The notes beneath the pieces are model-generated. The model was not told the DNA's origin and made no database searches. It saw only the letters and a list, made by a program, of their open reading frames with translations. A program made the translations under genes and the position numbers. From positions 484,204 to 548,203 of the forward strand of contig NZ_KK211167.1 of NCBI RefSeq assembly GCF_000620705.1: a stretch of DNA of 64,000 nt, written 5' to 3'. This DNA comes from Nocardioides sp. URHA0020. GTDB lineage: Bacteria > Actinomycetota > Actinomycetes > Propionibacteriales > Nocardioidaceae. Positions 17,679-27,135 of this stretch are shown in pieces. Position 1 is the first letter of the stretch; the number at the start of each line of letters is the position of its first letter.

Positions 17679-18305
17679 TTACGCCGATGGACTGGTCGGG
17701 TGTCCCCAGCGTCCGCGATGCACCACGTCGGCCACCGGCTTGCGTGCTCGCCGGGCGGGGGAGCCCTTCGCGCCCACGCCGGCGGCCGGATGACCGATCG
17801 TCACCACGCCGACCGGGTCGAAGTTGGCCGGGATCTCGAACGCCGACCGCACGGCCGTCTCCTTGTCCGGCGGGATGCCGATGAAGCAGGAGCCGAGACC
17901 GGCGTCGGTCGCGGTCTGCAGGATCAGCAGCGCGGCCATCGCGGTGTCCATGTCCCAGAACGGCTTCGGCCAGCGCGCCTCGTCCTGGTCGGTCCAGCCC
18001 TTGTCGCCCTCGGCGTACCGGCTCAGGTACGCCGCCTTGCTCGAGCACGGCAGGATCACCACCGGCGCCTTCATCATCCCGCTCAGCCACTCGTCCGGCC
18101 GGTCGATGTCGTCGGCGGCCGCGACCCAGAAGCGTCGTACGTCGTCGGGGGTGTCCAGCACCAGGAACGCCCAGCCCTGGCTGAAGCCGGCGTTGGGCGC
18201 GCGCGTCGCGTTGTGCAGCGCGAGGTCGACGACCGCGGGGTCGACGGCCTCGGTCGAGTAGTTGCGGACCATCTTGCGGCGGCGGACGACGTCTTGGAAC
18301 TCCAT
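17679..18305 (-). CDS. Nitroreductase family protein
   Basis: 208 aa, the size of FMN-dependent nitroreductases. The N-terminal RRRKMVRNYSTEAVDP holds the Arg residues that bind FMN phosphate, NATRAPNAGFSQGWAFLVLD is the second FMN-contact segment, and DAGLGSCFIGIPPDKETAVRSA the C-terminal one. It reduces nitro compounds, quinones or flavin substrates with NAD(P)H in the cytosol. Divergent from the amidohydrolase-hutF-hutI operon, the gap being only 34 bases, so promoters overlap. Confidence 0.9.
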   Translation of the reverse strand: MEFQDVVRRRKMVRNYSTEAVDPAVVDLALHNATRAPNAGFSQGWAFLVLDTPDDVRRFWVAAADDIDRPDEWLSGMMKAPVVILPCSSKAAYLSRYAEGDKGWTDQDEARWPKPFWDMDTAMAALLILQTATDAGLGSCFIGIPPDKETAVRSAFEIPANFDPVGVVTIGHPAAGVGAKGSPARRARKPVADVVHRGRWGHPTSPSA

Positions 18306-18339
18306 GTGGCCCAGTATTCAACGCAGGATGAGGAGTCCC

Positions 18340-19527
18340 GTGCCTGACGACTTCGAGCGGATGTGGGGAGACCTGGCCCCGGTGGGCCGGTCGGCCTCGT
18401 CCGGCGGCTACTTCCGGCAGCCCTTCACCTCCCCGGAGCGCGAGCTGCACGCGTGGTTCGGGGAGCAGTGCACCGCGCGGGGACTGCGGATCGAGAGCGA
18501 CGACTTCGGCAACGTGGTCGGCTGGTGGGACATCCGGTCCGACGACCCTGCGGTGCTGACCGGCTCCCACCTCGACTCCGTGCTCGACGGCGGCGCGTAC
18601 GACGGCCCCCTCGGTGTCGTCTCCGCGCTGGCCGCGATCGACCTGATGCGCGCCCGCGGCGTCGTACCGTCGCGGTCGCTGGGGGTCTCGGTCTTCGTGG
18701 AGGAGGAGGGCTCGCGGTTCGGGCTGGCCTGCCTCGGCTCGCGGCTCGCCGCGGGGGCGATCTCCTGGGACGTGGCGCGGTCCCTGACCGACCGCGACGG
18801 CGTGGCGCTGGGCGACGTCGTGGCCGGCGGCACGTCGTCGCTGCTGGCCGGCGTGGGCACGTTCGTGGAGCTGCACGTCGAGCAGGGCCGCGACCTGGTG
18901 GACCGGGGCACGGCGATCGGGGTGGCGAGCGAGATCTGGCCGCACGGGCGCTACCGCTTCGACTTCACGGGAGCGGCCAACCATGCCGGCACCACGCGGA
19001 TGGAGGACCGCGCCGACCCGATGCTGACCTATGCCCTGACCGTGCTCGCGGCCAACGAGCAGGCGCGTTTGGCCGGCCATCGGGCGACCTTCGGCCGGGT
19101 GTCGGTCGAGCCCAACGGGACCAACGCCGTGCCGTCGAAGGTGACGGGCTGGCTCGATGCCCGCTGTGCCACCGACGCGGGGCTGGCCGAGCTGGTGGCC
19201 GCGATCGAGCGGCAGGCGGCCGAGCGGACCGAGGTCGACGGCACCTCGCTGCGGCTGACCGCGGAGTCGGTGTCGGGCTCCGTGGCCTTCGACCCTGCGC
19301 TGGCGGCGGCCGTCGCTGCGGACCACGAGGGCGGCGACTGGCCGATCATCGCGACCCAGGCCGGCCACGACGCCGGGATCCTGTCCGCGGCCGGGATCCC
19401 GACCGCGATGCTCTTCGTGCGCAACCCCACCGGCATCTCCCACTCGCCCGACGAGCACGCGTCGATCGCCGACTGCCTGGTCGGGGTCTCCGCGCTGGCC
19501 GACACGCTCGAGAGGCTGACCCGGTGA
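18340..19527 (+). CDS. Allantoate amidohydrolase / N-carbamoyl-amino acid hydrolase family (M20), candidate N-formylglutamate hydrolase
   Basis: 395 aa from the GTG preceded by AGGAG; an ATG 4 codons earlier (18328) is possible. Motifs: GSHLDSVLDGGAYDGPLGV (metal His, bridging Asp), EEEGSRFG (catalytic Glu pair), HVEQG (metal His) and GHDAGILSAAGIPTAMLF. Annotated relatives hydrolyse allantoate or N-carbamoyl amino acids. Its stop overlaps the start of hutF (GTGA), which makes N-formyl-glutamate from formimino-glutamate. The next step needs an N-formylglutamate amidohydrolase (HutG), absent here, so this enzyme is a good candidate to fill it. That assignment is inference from context. Confidence 0.8.
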   Translation: MPDDFERMWGDLAPVGRSASSGGYFRQPFTSPERELHAWFGEQCTARGLRIESDDFGNVVGWWDIRSDDPAVLTGSHLDSVLDGGAYDGPLGVVSALAAIDLMRARGVVPSRSLGVSVFVEEEGSRFGLACLGSRLAAGAISWDVARSLTDRDGVALGDVVAGGTSSLLAGVGTFVELHVEQGRDLVDRGTAIGVASEIWPHGRYRFDFTGAANHAGTTRMEDRADPMLTYALTVLAANEQARLAGHRATFGRVSVEPNGTNAVPSKVTGWLDARCATDAGLAELVAAIERQAAERTEVDGTSLRLTAESVSGSVAFDPALAAAVAADHEGGDWPIIATQAGHDAGILSAAGIPTAMLFVRNPTGISHSPDEHASIADCLVGVSALADTLERLTR

Positions 19528-20885
19528 CCTCGGCGCACCGCTCGGCGTACCTCTTGGAGCGCGCCTGGGTCGACGGTGCCGTGCTCGACGACGTGCTCGT
19601 GGAGATCGAGGACGGTCGGTTCACCGCCGTCACGCCGGGAACCTCACGCCCGGACGACAAAGCTTCGTCGTCCCAGCGTGAGTTTCATCGGCCGGCCGAT
19701 GAAACTCACCGCCTCCCCGGCCTCACCCTCCCCGGCCTGGCGAACTGCCACAGCCACGCCTTCCACCGCGCGCTGCGCGGGCGCACCCAGCGCGAGCGCG
19801 GCACGTTCTGGACCTGGCGCGAGCAGATGTACGGCGTCGCCGGGCGGCTCGACCCGGACAGCTACTTCGAGCTGGCCCGAGCGACCTACCGCGAGATGGC
19901 CGCGGCCGGGATCACGTCGGTGGGGGAGTTCCACTACCTGCACCACCAGCCCGACGGCACGCCGTACGACGACCCCAACGCGATGGGCCACGCCCTGGTC
20001 GCGGCCGCCGGCGACGCCGGGATCAGGATCGGTCTGCTGGACACGTGCTACCTCAGCAGCGGCTTCGGCCGGCCGCCCGAGGGCGCGCAGGTCCGCTACA
20101 GCGACGGCGACGCGGTTCGCTGGGCCGAGCGCGTCGCCGGTCTGGAGGCCGAGCCGCACGCCGCGATCGGCGCCGCGATCCACTCCGTCCGAGCCGTCCC
20201 GCGCGACCAGCTGACCACGGTCGTGGAGGCCGCGGGTGGCGGGCCGCTGCACGTGCACCTCTCGGAGCAGGTCGCGGAGAACGACGCCTGCCTCGCGACG
20301 TACGGCGCCACCCCGACCCAGCTGCTCCACGACGCCGGCGCGCTCGGGCCGCGCACCTCCGCGGTGCACGCCACCCACCTGACCGGCGCGGACATCACCC
20401 ACCTCGGCAGCACGCGGACCCGGGCGTGCTTCTGCCCGACCACCGAGCGCGACCTCGGCGACGGCATCGGCCCGGGTCGGGCCCTCGCGGCGGCCGGAGC
20501 CGTGCTGACGCTCGGCTCCGACAGCCACGCGGTCATCGACCTCCTCGAGGAGATGCGCGCCCTCGAGCTCGACGAGCGGCTCGCCACCCAGCAGCGCGGG
20601 CACTGGACCGCCGCCGAGCTCCTCGCGGCCGGCACCGCCCACGAGTCGGTCGGGTTCGCCGACGCCGGGGTCATCGCCGTCGGCCGGCGCGCCGACCTGG
20701 TCACCCTCGACACGACCAGCACGCGCACCGCCGGGACCGGGGCCGACGAGGCCACCGCCGTCTTCGCCGCCGGCGCTGCCGACGTGACCCACGTGGTCGC
20801 CGACGGTCGGGTCATCGCCACGCGCGACGACCACGAGGACATCGGCCGCGAGCTCGCGGCCGCCATCGAGAGGGTGCACCGATGA
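19524..20885 (+). CDS. hutF: Formimidoylglutamate deiminase, with a repeat-derived peptide insert
   Basis: 453 aa. Amidohydrolase-superfamily enzyme that converts N-formimino-L-glutamate to N-formyl-L-glutamate and ammonia in histidine breakdown. Metal ligands: HSH at 76-78 in [14 protein letters not shown], His in VHLSEQ, and Asp in [33 protein letters not shown] is a HutF signature. The GTG start overlaps the previous stop and the end overlaps hutI (ATGA). Residues about 41-62 ([16 protein letters not shown] and on) are encoded by a 67-bp palindromic repeat (19643-19709) that also occurs between genes at 42180-42246; the frame is kept, so the protein carries a foreign loop just before its first metal site. 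Confidence 0.93.
   Translation: MTSAHRSAYLLERAWVDGAVLDDVLVEIEDGRFTAVTPGTSRPDDKASSSQREFHRPADETHRLPGLTLPGLANCHSHAFHRALRGRTQRERGTFWTWREQMYGVAGRLDPDSYFELARATYREMAAAGITSVGEFHYLHHQPDGTPYDDPNAMGHALVAAAGDAGIRIGLLDTCYLSSGFGRPPEGAQVRYSDGDAVRWAERVAGLEAEPHAAIGAAIHSVRAVPRDQLTTVVEAAGGGPLHVHLSEQVAENDACLATYGATPTQLLHDAGALGPRTSAVHATHLTGADITHLGSTRTRACFCPTTERDLGDGIGPGRALAAAGAVLTLGSDSHAVIDLLEEMRALELDERLATQQRGHWTAAELLAAGTAHESVGFADAGVIAVGRRADLVTLDTTSTRTAGTGADEATAVFAAGAADVTHVVADGRVIATRDDHEDIGRELAAAIERVHR
19643..19709. repeat. Palindromic repeat, family 2, inside hutF
   Basis: Contains a near-palindrome (GGACGACAAAGCTTCGTCGTCC) and then a 32-base perfect palindrome at 19678-19709 centred on GGCCGGCC. By eye 55 of 67 positions match the copy at 42180-42246. 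It sits in frame in the coding sequence of hutF. Confidence 0.9.
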
Positions 20886-22045
20886 GCTCCACGCTGCTCA
20901 CCAACATCGGCGAGCTGGTCACCAACGACCCGGAGGCCGACGACCTGCTCGGCGCGATCGAGCAGGCCGCGCTCGTCATCGAGGGCACCAAGGTCGCCTG
21001 GGTCGGCCGCGCCACCGACGCGCCGGACGCCGACGCGCAGGTGGACGTGGGCGGCCGCGTCGTGCTTCCCGGCTTCGTCGACTCCCACTCCCACCTGGTC
21101 TTCGCCGGCGACCGGTCGCAGGAGTTCGCCGCCCGGATGACGGGGACGCCGTACGCCGCGGGCGGGATCCGCACCACCGTGGCCGCCACCCGCGCGGCGA
21201 CCGACGAGCAGCTGACCGCCCACGTCGCGCGGCTCGTCGACGAGATGCGCCGCCAGGGCACCACGACCGTCGAGATCAAGAGCGGCTACGGCCTGAGCGT
21301 CCGCGACGAGGCCCGCTCGCTGATGGTCGCACGCCAGTTCACCGAGGAGACGACCTTCCTCGGCGCCCACGTCGTGCCCGCCGACCACGCCGACGACCCC
21401 GCGGCGTACGTCGAGCTCGTGACCGGCCCGATGCTCGCCGCCGCCCGGGAGCACGCCCGTTGGATCGACGTCTTCTGCGAGCGCGGTGCCTTCGACGAGG
21501 ACCAGGCCCGCGCCGTCCTCACCGCCGGTGCCGCGGCCGGCCTGCGCGGCCGGCTGCACGCCAACCAGCTCACCTACGGGCCCGGGGTCCGGCTCGCCGC
21601 CGAGCTCGGGCTCGTCGCGGTCGACCACTGCACCTACCTCGCCGACGAGGACGTCGCCGCGCTGCGCGACTCCGGCACCATCGCCACCCTGCTGCCGGGC
21701 GTCGAGTTCTCCACCAAGCAGCCCTACCCCGACGCCCGCCGGCTCCTCGACGCCGGCGTGCGCGTCGCCCTCGCCTCGGACTGCAACCCCGGCTCCTGCT
21801 TCACCAGCTCGATCCCGCTCTGCATCGCGCTGGCGGTCCGCGAGATGGGGATGACGCCGGCGGAGGCGGTGCACGCCACGACGTACGTCGGCGCGCAGGC
21901 CCTCGACCGCGACGACGTCGGCGCGCTCACCGTCGGCAGGCAGGCGGACCTGGTCGTCCTCGACGCCCCGTCACACGTCCACCTCGCGTACCGCCCCGGC
22001 GTGCCGCTCGTCGCCGCGACCTGGGCCGGCGGCCGGGTGGTCTAG
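20882..22045 (+). CDS. hutI: Imidazolonepropionase
   Basis: 387 aa. Opens the ring of 4-imidazolone-5-propanoate to give N-formimino-L-glutamate, the step before HutF. Metal-site motifs [38 protein letters not shown] and [14 protein letters not shown] are all present; EIKSGYGL is also typical. The ATG overlaps the hutF stop. The stop TAG shares the tetramer CTAG with the stop of the convergent metallopeptidase gene. HutU and a canonical HutH are not in the window. Confidence 0.96.
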   Translation: MSSTLLTNIGELVTNDPEADDLLGAIEQAALVIEGTKVAWVGRATDAPDADAQVDVGGRVVLPGFVDSHSHLVFAGDRSQEFAARMTGTPYAAGGIRTTVAATRAATDEQLTAHVARLVDEMRRQGTTTVEIKSGYGLSVRDEARSLMVARQFTEETTFLGAHVVPADHADDPAAYVELVTGPMLAAAREHARWIDVFCERGAFDEDQARAVLTAGAAAGLRGRLHANQLTYGPGVRLAAELGLVAVDHCTYLADEDVAALRDSGTIATLLPGVEFSTKQPYPDARRLLDAGVRVALASDCNPGSCFTSSIPLCIALAVREMGMTPAEAVHATTYVGAQALDRDDVGALTVGRQADLVVLDAPSHVHLAYRPGVPLVAATWAGGRVV

Positions 22046-23076
22046 GACCGCACGCTGCCGATCACCCGGTGGACGAAGGCCAGCTTGCGGGTGACCGGGT
22101 CCGGGATCGTGAAGGGGTAGAGGTCGGCGTGACCCATCGCCCGGTTGACCCGGTTGAAGAAGATCGCGAGCACCCGCCAGTCGTCGAGGATCTGGTCGAC
22201 GGTGCGGTCCCCGTAGTCGAGGCCCGGCTCGACGTCCTCGGTGAGCAGCTGGGGCACCCGGTCGGCCTTCAGCACCAGCCCGGCGGACGCCGCCGTGGCG
22301 AGCGTGCCCTGGATGTGCAGGTAGTGGGCGAAGCACTCCGCGAAGTCCTCCCACGGGTGCATGGTCGCGTACTCCGAGATGTACGTCGTCTGCCAGTCCG
22401 CGGGCGGTCCCAGGCGGTAGTGCCGGTCCAGGGCGTCGGTGTACGACGCCCGCTCGTCGCCGAAGAGGCGCCGGCAGCTCTCCAGGAGCGTCGCGTCCCC
22501 GGCGCTCTCGACCAGGATCCACTCGTAGTAGTGCCCGACCTCGTGCCGGAAGTGGCCCAGCATCGTCCGGTAGGGCTCGCCCAGCCGCACCCGGATCGAC
22601 TCGCGGTGGTCGGCCAGCGACTCGACCAGGTCGATCGTGATGATGCCGTTGGCGTGCCCGATCAGGACCGGGGTGTTCGCCGTGCGGGAGGAGAGCAGGT
22701 CGAAGCCGAGCCCGCCCTCGCGCTCGTGCCAGCCCACGACGGGCAGCCCGATCTCGTCGAGCTGCACCAGCAGGCGGCGCAGGTCGACGGCGGTGTCGGC
22801 GAGCTTCTCCCACGCCATCGTGTCGTCGGCGTCGGGCTGGCGCCGGATGAGCCGGCAGGCGGCGCAGCGTCCGCTGCCCTCGTCGTCGGCCAGCAGCCAG
22901 TTGCAGCCCCAGCCCCGGTTGGAGCAGGCGACCCAGGTGCGGCCGTTGATCGGGACTCCGGCCGGGCGGACCTCCGACATCGTGGTCGACGGCGCGTGGA
23001 AGCCCAGCGGGGTCAGGCACTGCGCACACTCGAGGGCCTCGAAGAACGCGACGCTGCGACACGTGGGGCAGGTCAT
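22042..23076 (-). CDS. Zinc-ribbon, putative zinc-binding metallopeptidase (Peptidase_Mx family)
   Basis: 344 aa from the ATG that opens directly into a zinc ribbon (Cys3, 6, 17, 20). A second Cys set follows (Cys51, 58, 71, 74). The catalytic-type motif HEVGH is at 178-182 with GHYYEW after it, and a later segment [14 protein letters not shown] could bring further ligands. This is the layout of the Peptidase_Mx (DUF2248) family, whose substrate is unknown. A TTG start 6 codons upstream is less likely. Convergent with hutI. Confidence 0.85.
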   Translation of the reverse strand: MTCPTCRSVAFFEALECAQCLTPLGFHAPSTTMSEVRPAGVPINGRTWVACSNRGWGCNWLLADDEGSGRCAACRLIRRQPDADDTMAWEKLADTAVDLRRLLVQLDEIGLPVVGWHEREGGLGFDLLSSRTANTPVLIGHANGIITIDLVESLADHRESIRVRLGEPYRTMLGHFRHEVGHYYEWILVESAGDATLLESCRRLFGDERASYTDALDRHYRLGPPADWQTTYISEYATMHPWEDFAECFAHYLHIQGTLATAASAGLVLKADRVPQLLTEDVEPGLDYGDRTVDQILDDWRVLAIFFNRVNRAMGHADLYPFTIPDPVTRKLAFVHRVIGSVRS

Positions 23077-23212
23077 CAGGCGCACGCCGTACAACCTAGG
23101 GCCCCGCGCGCCTAAGACGCGGCGACCACCTCAGATACGGCACCTGCCCGATGTGCGGGGCTACCTCAGGCGACCAGTCTCGACTCATCACCGAGGAGCT
23201 GAGGAGCCCACC

Positions 23213-23362
23213 ATGTACGACAACATCATCGGCCGCGACTACGTCCAGGCCCAGCTCGACTACCGCCGCGACCGGATCCGGGGGGAGCTCGCCGGCCGCC
23301 GGCGCCGCTCGATCATCCGGCGCGGATCCGCCGGGGAGAGCAGATCCGGCACGGTTCGCTGA
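23213..23362 (+). CDS. Small Arg-rich protein, 49 aa
   Basis: ATG preceded by GAGGAG at good distance. The peptide is MYDNIIGRDYVQAQLDYRRD followed by an Arg-dense helix (GELAGRRRRSIIRRG). Net charge strongly positive; a single amphipathic helix is likely. No family recognised. It stands 12 bases before the large LuxR-type regulator gene, and may be co-transcribed. The 136 bases upstream of it to the metallopeptidase start contain no other gene. Confidence 0.6.
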   Translation: MYDNIIGRDYVQAQLDYRRDRIRGELAGRRRRSIIRRGSAGESRSGTVR

Positions 23363-23374
23363 CGGCTCGCCGCA

Positions 23375-26356
23375 ATGGGAGCGCACACCGCAACAGAAAA
23401 CGGGATCATGGTCGACGTGGCACACACGAGTCGGACCCTGGTCGGGCGGGACGCCGAGCTGACGGAGATAGCCTCGTCGCTCGGCGTCGGTCCGTCCGGG
23501 GACGGTACGACGGAGCCGGTCGGCGTGGTCCTGCTCTCCGGCGACGCCGGCGTCGGCAAGACCCGGCTGCTGGTCGAGCTGCGCGACCTCGCCTTCGTCG
23601 AGGGCTGGCAGGTCTTCGCCGGCCACTGCCTCGACTTCGGCGACAGCGCGCTGCCGTACCTCCCCTTCTCCGAGGTGCTGGGCCGCCTCGCCGCCGACCT
23701 GCCCGACGTCGTCGACCGGGTCGCCGCGCAGTACCCCGCCCTGGCTCGCCTCCAGCCCGGCCGCCGGGTGATGGGCGGCGACGACCGCGACTCCGAGCAG
23801 GCCTCCGCGCTCGACCGGACCGATCTCTTCCAGGCCTTCCACGTGCTGCTCGAGACCGCCGCCGAGCAGGCGCCGGTGCTCCTCGTCATCGAGGACGCCC
23901 ACTGGGCGGACCAGTCGACGCGCGACCTCCTCAGCTTCCTCTTCTCGCGCCCCTTCAACGGCCCCGTCGCGGTGGTCGCCTCCTACCGCTCCGACGACCT
24001 CCACCGACGACACCCGCTGCGCCGCCAGGTGGCCGAGTGGTCCCGCTTCCGCGGCGTCCACCGGGTCGCGCTGTCCCCGCTGCCCGAGGACGCCGTACGC
24101 GCCCTGATCGCCGAGCTGATGCCCGAGGGCCTGGCCGAGGCGGAGCTGGCCGACATCGTCGACCGGGCCGAGGGCAACGCGTTCTTCGTCGAGGAGCTCA
24201 CCAGCGCCGCCGCCGGTCCCGGCCGGTGGGTGCCGGCCGACCTCGCCGACGTGCTCCTCGTGCGCCTCGACCGGCTCGACGACACCGCCCGCCAGGTGGT
24301 CCGCGCCGCCAGCGCCTCGGGGCGCAAGGTCTCCCACGACATGCTGGCCGCCTCCTCCGGGCTCGCGGACGGGGAGCTCGACGAGGGGCTGCGCAAGGCC
24401 GTCGAGATGAACATCCTGGTCGCCAGTGACGGCCGCTACACCTTCCGGCACGCCCTGCTCGGGGAGGCCGTGTACGACGACCTGCTGCCCGGCGAGCGTG
24501 TCCGCCTGCACGCGCAGTACGTCGCCGCGCTCCAGTCGGGAGCGGCCCGCGGGACCGCCGCGGAGCTGGCGCGGCACGCGCGGCTGGCGATGGACCTCGA
24601 CGCCGCGTTGTCGGCCAGCATCCAGGCGGGGCACGAGGCGCGGGCGGTCGGTGGGCCCGACGAGGCGGCGTACCACTACCAGCAGGCGCTCGAGCTGCTC
24701 GCCGACGGCCGGCGCACGCACGCCGTCGACGTCGACCTCGCCGAGCTGGTCGTCAACGCCGCCGAGTCGCTGAGCGCCAGCGGCGACCCCCAGCGCGCGG
24801 TCGCCCTGCTGCGCGAGCAGCTGGACCGGCTCCCTGCCGACGCCCCGCCGGCCGGACGGTCGCGGATGCTGACCTCTCGCGCCGGCATCCTGATCGTGGT
24901 CGACACCGACGAGGACCCGGTCGAGGTCTCGGCCGAGGCGCTCGCGCTGGCCCCCGACGACGAGAACCCCCTGCGCGCGCGAGCGCTGACCACCCACGCC
25001 CGCGTGCTCGCGGGCATGGGCCGGTACGACGAGGCGCAGGCGGTCGGGATGGAGGCGCTCGCGCTGTGCGAGCGGCTCAACCTCAGCCGGCTCGCCTCCG
25101 AGGCGATCACCACCCTGAGCGGGCTGAAGAAGGCCGGCCCCAAGGAGGGACTGCGCTCGGCGCTGGTCGACGCCGTGTCCCGGGCCGAGGAGGCCGACGC
25201 CGTCCAGGCCGAGCTGCGCGGTCGCTTCCTGCTGGGGCGCTCCTTCGAGGACTGGGCCGAGTTCGACGAGGCGGAGAGGTGGTTCCGCAGCGCCATCGAG
25301 CGGGGAGCCGCCGCGGGGCTGCCGTTCGCGCCGTACGCCTTCGAGTCACGGGTGCAGCTCACCTGGATCCGGATGGTGCGCGGCGGCTGGGACGACGTGC
25401 TCAGCCTCACCGACCTCCGCCAGGAGTCACCGCCGCCGATCCCGCGCGCCATCCTCGACGCGCTGCGGATGACCGTCGAGCAGGGGCAGGGCGCCGACGT
25501 CGCCGCGGCCGCGCGCAAGCTGCGGCGCTTCTGGTCGCGCGAGGGGGCGGTGGCGGTCCACTCGGCCGCGCTCGAGATGGTGCAGGCGGGCCGCCGCGGC
25601 GACGCGGCCGCGGCGGTGCAGGTGTACGACGACGTGGTCGCGGTGCTCGGCGTGCTGTGGCACGAGTGGTTCAGCGCCCGGATCCGGTTCGGGGCGATCG
25701 CGGTCGGTGCGGTCGCCCGGACGATGTCGTCGCTCTCCGCGGCCGAGCGCGCGGCGTACCTCACCCGCGTCGAGGAGATCGCCAACGACGGTGACGTCGT
25801 GGTCCAGCGCTACTCCGACCCCTCGGGCCACTGGGGCCCGGAGGGGCGGGCCTGGAAGAAGCGGCTCGACGCCGAGACACTGCGGGTGCGCTGGCTCGCC
25901 GGGATCGACGCGCCGCCCCAGGACGTGCTCGTCGACGCGTGGCGCGAGACGGTGGTCTGCTTCCAGGAGTTCGACAACGTGCACGAGCTGGCCGAGGTCC
26001 GCACCACCCTGGCCGGCATCCTGCGCGCGACCGGGGACGCCGCCGGCGCCCGCGAGCAGGGCGACCTCGCCCGCGAGGTGGCGCGCCGGCTTGGCGCGCA
26101 GCCGCTGCTCGACGAGCTCCGGACGATCGGCTCGGCGCCCGCACGCGGCGACAGCGCGCCCGACGCCCTGACCCCGCGGGAGACCGAGATCCTCACCCTG
26201 GTCGCCGACGGCCGCTCCAACGGCGAGATCGCCAAGCAGCTCTTCATCAGCGCCAAGACCGTCTCGGTCCACGTCTCCAACGTGCTGGCCAAGCTCGAGG
26301 CCTCCGGCCGCACCGAGGCAGCGGCGATCGCCCGCCGCAAGGGCCTGATCGGCTGA
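23375..26356 (+). CDS. Large ATP-binding LuxR-family (LAL) transcriptional regulator
   Basis: 993 aa (981 if the ATG at 23408, MVDVAHTSR, is used). N-terminal AAA/STAND ATPase: TLVGRDAELTEIA, Walker A GDAGVGKT (56-63), Walker B VLLVIEDAHWADQST. The middle (about 380-880) is helical and TPR-like. The C-terminus is a LuxR-type helix-turn-helix: LTPRETEILTLVADGRSN, then GEIAKQLFISAKTVSVHVSN, ending LIG. LAL proteins activate catabolic or secondary metabolic genes when the sensor part binds an inducer and ATP. Its target is not evident; neighbours are a metallopeptidase and arsenic genes. Confidence 0.92.
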   Translation: MGAHTATENGIMVDVAHTSRTLVGRDAELTEIASSLGVGPSGDGTTEPVGVVLLSGDAGVGKTRLLVELRDLAFVEGWQVFAGHCLDFGDSALPYLPFSEVLGRLAADLPDVVDRVAAQYPALARLQPGRRVMGGDDRDSEQASALDRTDLFQAFHVLLETAAEQAPVLLVIEDAHWADQSTRDLLSFLFSRPFNGPVAVVASYRSDDLHRRHPLRRQVAEWSRFRGVHRVALSPLPEDAVRALIAELMPEGLAEAELADIVDRAEGNAFFVEELTSAAAGPGRWVPADLADVLLVRLDRLDDTARQVVRAASASGRKVSHDMLAASSGLADGELDEGLRKAVEMNILVASDGRYTFRHALLGEAVYDDLLPGERVRLHAQYVAALQSGAARGTAAELARHARLAMDLDAALSASIQAGHEARAVGGPDEAAYHYQQALELLADGRRTHAVDVDLAELVVNAAESLSASGDPQRAVALLREQLDRLPADAPPAGRSRMLTSRAGILIVVDTDEDPVEVSAEALALAPDDENPLRARALTTHARVLAGMGRYDEAQAVGMEALALCERLNLSRLASEAITTLSGLKKAGPKEGLRSALVDAVSRAEEADAVQAELRGRFLLGRSFEDWAEFDEAERWFRSAIERGAAAGLPFAPYAFESRVQLTWIRMVRGGWDDVLSLTDLRQESPPPIPRAILDALRMTVEQGQGADVAAAARKLRRFWSREGAVAVHSAALEMVQAGRRGDAAAAVQVYDDVVAVLGVLWHEWFSARIRFGAIAVGAVARTMSSLSAAERAAYLTRVEEIANDGDVVVQRYSDPSGHWGPEGRAWKKRLDAETLRVRWLAGIDAPPQDVLVDAWRETVVCFQEFDNVHELAEVRTTLAGILRATGDAAGAREQGDLAREVARRLGAQPLLDELRTIGSAPARGDSAPDALTPRETEILTLVADGRSNGEIAKQLFISAKTVSVHVSNVLAKLEASGRTEAAAIARRKGLIG

Positions 26357-26370
26357 GGCTGCGTACGGCG

Positions 26371-26652
26371 GTGGTGGTTTCGAGGCTCGGGCCTAGCGGT
26401 CCTCACACCTCAACCACCGTCCTGGGCTTGTCGGCGTGCGAGGAGCGGCGTGGGGCGGGCTCTCGGTGGTTGAGGTGCGAGGGGCGGGGTGGGGCGGGCT
26501 CTCGGTGGTTGAGGTGCGAGGAGCGGGGAGGGCGGGTTTCCCGGTGGTTGAGGTGCGAGGAGCGCCAGCGACGAGTCTCGAAACCACCGCTCAGGCTCCC
26601 CGGTGGTTTCGAGGCTCGGGCCTAGCGGCCCTCAGACCTCAACCACCGCGGG
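26371..26652. repeat. REP-like repeat cluster, family 1 (about five units)
   Basis: This 280-bp gap holds two complete direct units (26373-26419 and 26602-26649: GGTGGTTTCGAGGCTC... to CTCAACCACCG), one complete inverted unit (26542-26588) and two truncated units starting GGTGGTTGAGGTGCGAGG. Each full unit has complementary ends and can form a hairpin. No ORF is credible here. Confidence 0.85.
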
Positions 26653-26653
26653 C

Positions 26654-27058
26654 TCAGGCGCAGCAGGCAGCAGTCTGCCCCGCAGTCGCCGGAGCATCCG
26701 CCAGCACGGTGTAGACCTCCCAGCGCTCGCCGTCGGGAGTGCCCTCGACCCAGAACTTGTCCTGCCTCGCGTAGCAGCAGGTCGTGTCCCGCTCGTCGAC
26801 CGAGGCGAGCCCGGCGCCTCCCATCCGGGTCTGCGCCGCGTCGACGGCGCCCGTGTCGGCCACCTCGACGCCGAGGTGGTTGAGCGATCCTCCGTGGCCG
26901 GGGCTCTCGATCAGCACGAGCTTGAGCGGCGGCTCGGTCACGGCGAAGTTGGCGTAGCCCGGTCGGACCTTCGCCGGCTCGGTGTCGAAGAGGCGGGAGT
27001 AGAACGCGATCGAGGCGTCGAGGTCGTCGACGTTGAGGGCGAGCTGGATGCGGGACAC
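26654..27058 (-). CDS. arsI: ArsI/CadI-type VOC dioxygenase (C-As lyase)
   Basis: 134 aa glyoxalase-fold protein. The signature of ArsI is present: the Cys pair C94-C95 in TTCCYARQDKFWV, and metal ligands Gln5, His61 (NHLGVEV) and Glu114 (ERWEVYTVL). ArsI uses Fe(II) and oxygen to split the carbon-arsenic bond of trivalent methyl- or aromatic arsenicals. A further CC pair closes the protein. It is divergent from arsR-aqpS-arsC, which supports the arsenic role over the related cadmium-induced CadI. Confidence 0.9.
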   Translation of the reverse strand: MSRIQLALNVDDLDASIAFYSRLFDTEPAKVRPGYANFAVTEPPLKLVLIESPGHGGSLNHLGVEVADTGAVDAAQTRMGGAGLASVDERDTTCCYARQDKFWVEGTPDGERWEVYTVLADAPATAGQTAACCA

Positions 27059-27135
27059 GGGTTCCTCCGGATATAGATGGGCGTCGATGTCTCAGCACGT
27101 TGCCAGCAGACATAGACATCTGTCAATATCGACGC
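27059..27135. promoter_or_regulatory. Divergent arsI/arsR control region with probable ArsR operator
   Basis: A 77-bp gap, clearly AT-richer than its surroundings. It contains the inverted repeat GACA-TC-TGTC (27115-27124), 11 bases before the arsR start, and ATATAGATGGGCGTCGATGTC on the arsI side, with partial similarity in the opposite direction (CATAGACATC). ArsR dimers probably bind here and repress both transcripts until As(III) binds. Confidence 0.55.

Noticed and set aside
26371..26652. Possible CRISPR array
   Set aside because: Units change orientation and length, have no regular unique spacers and no cas genes nearby; the same unit occurs singly elsewhere.
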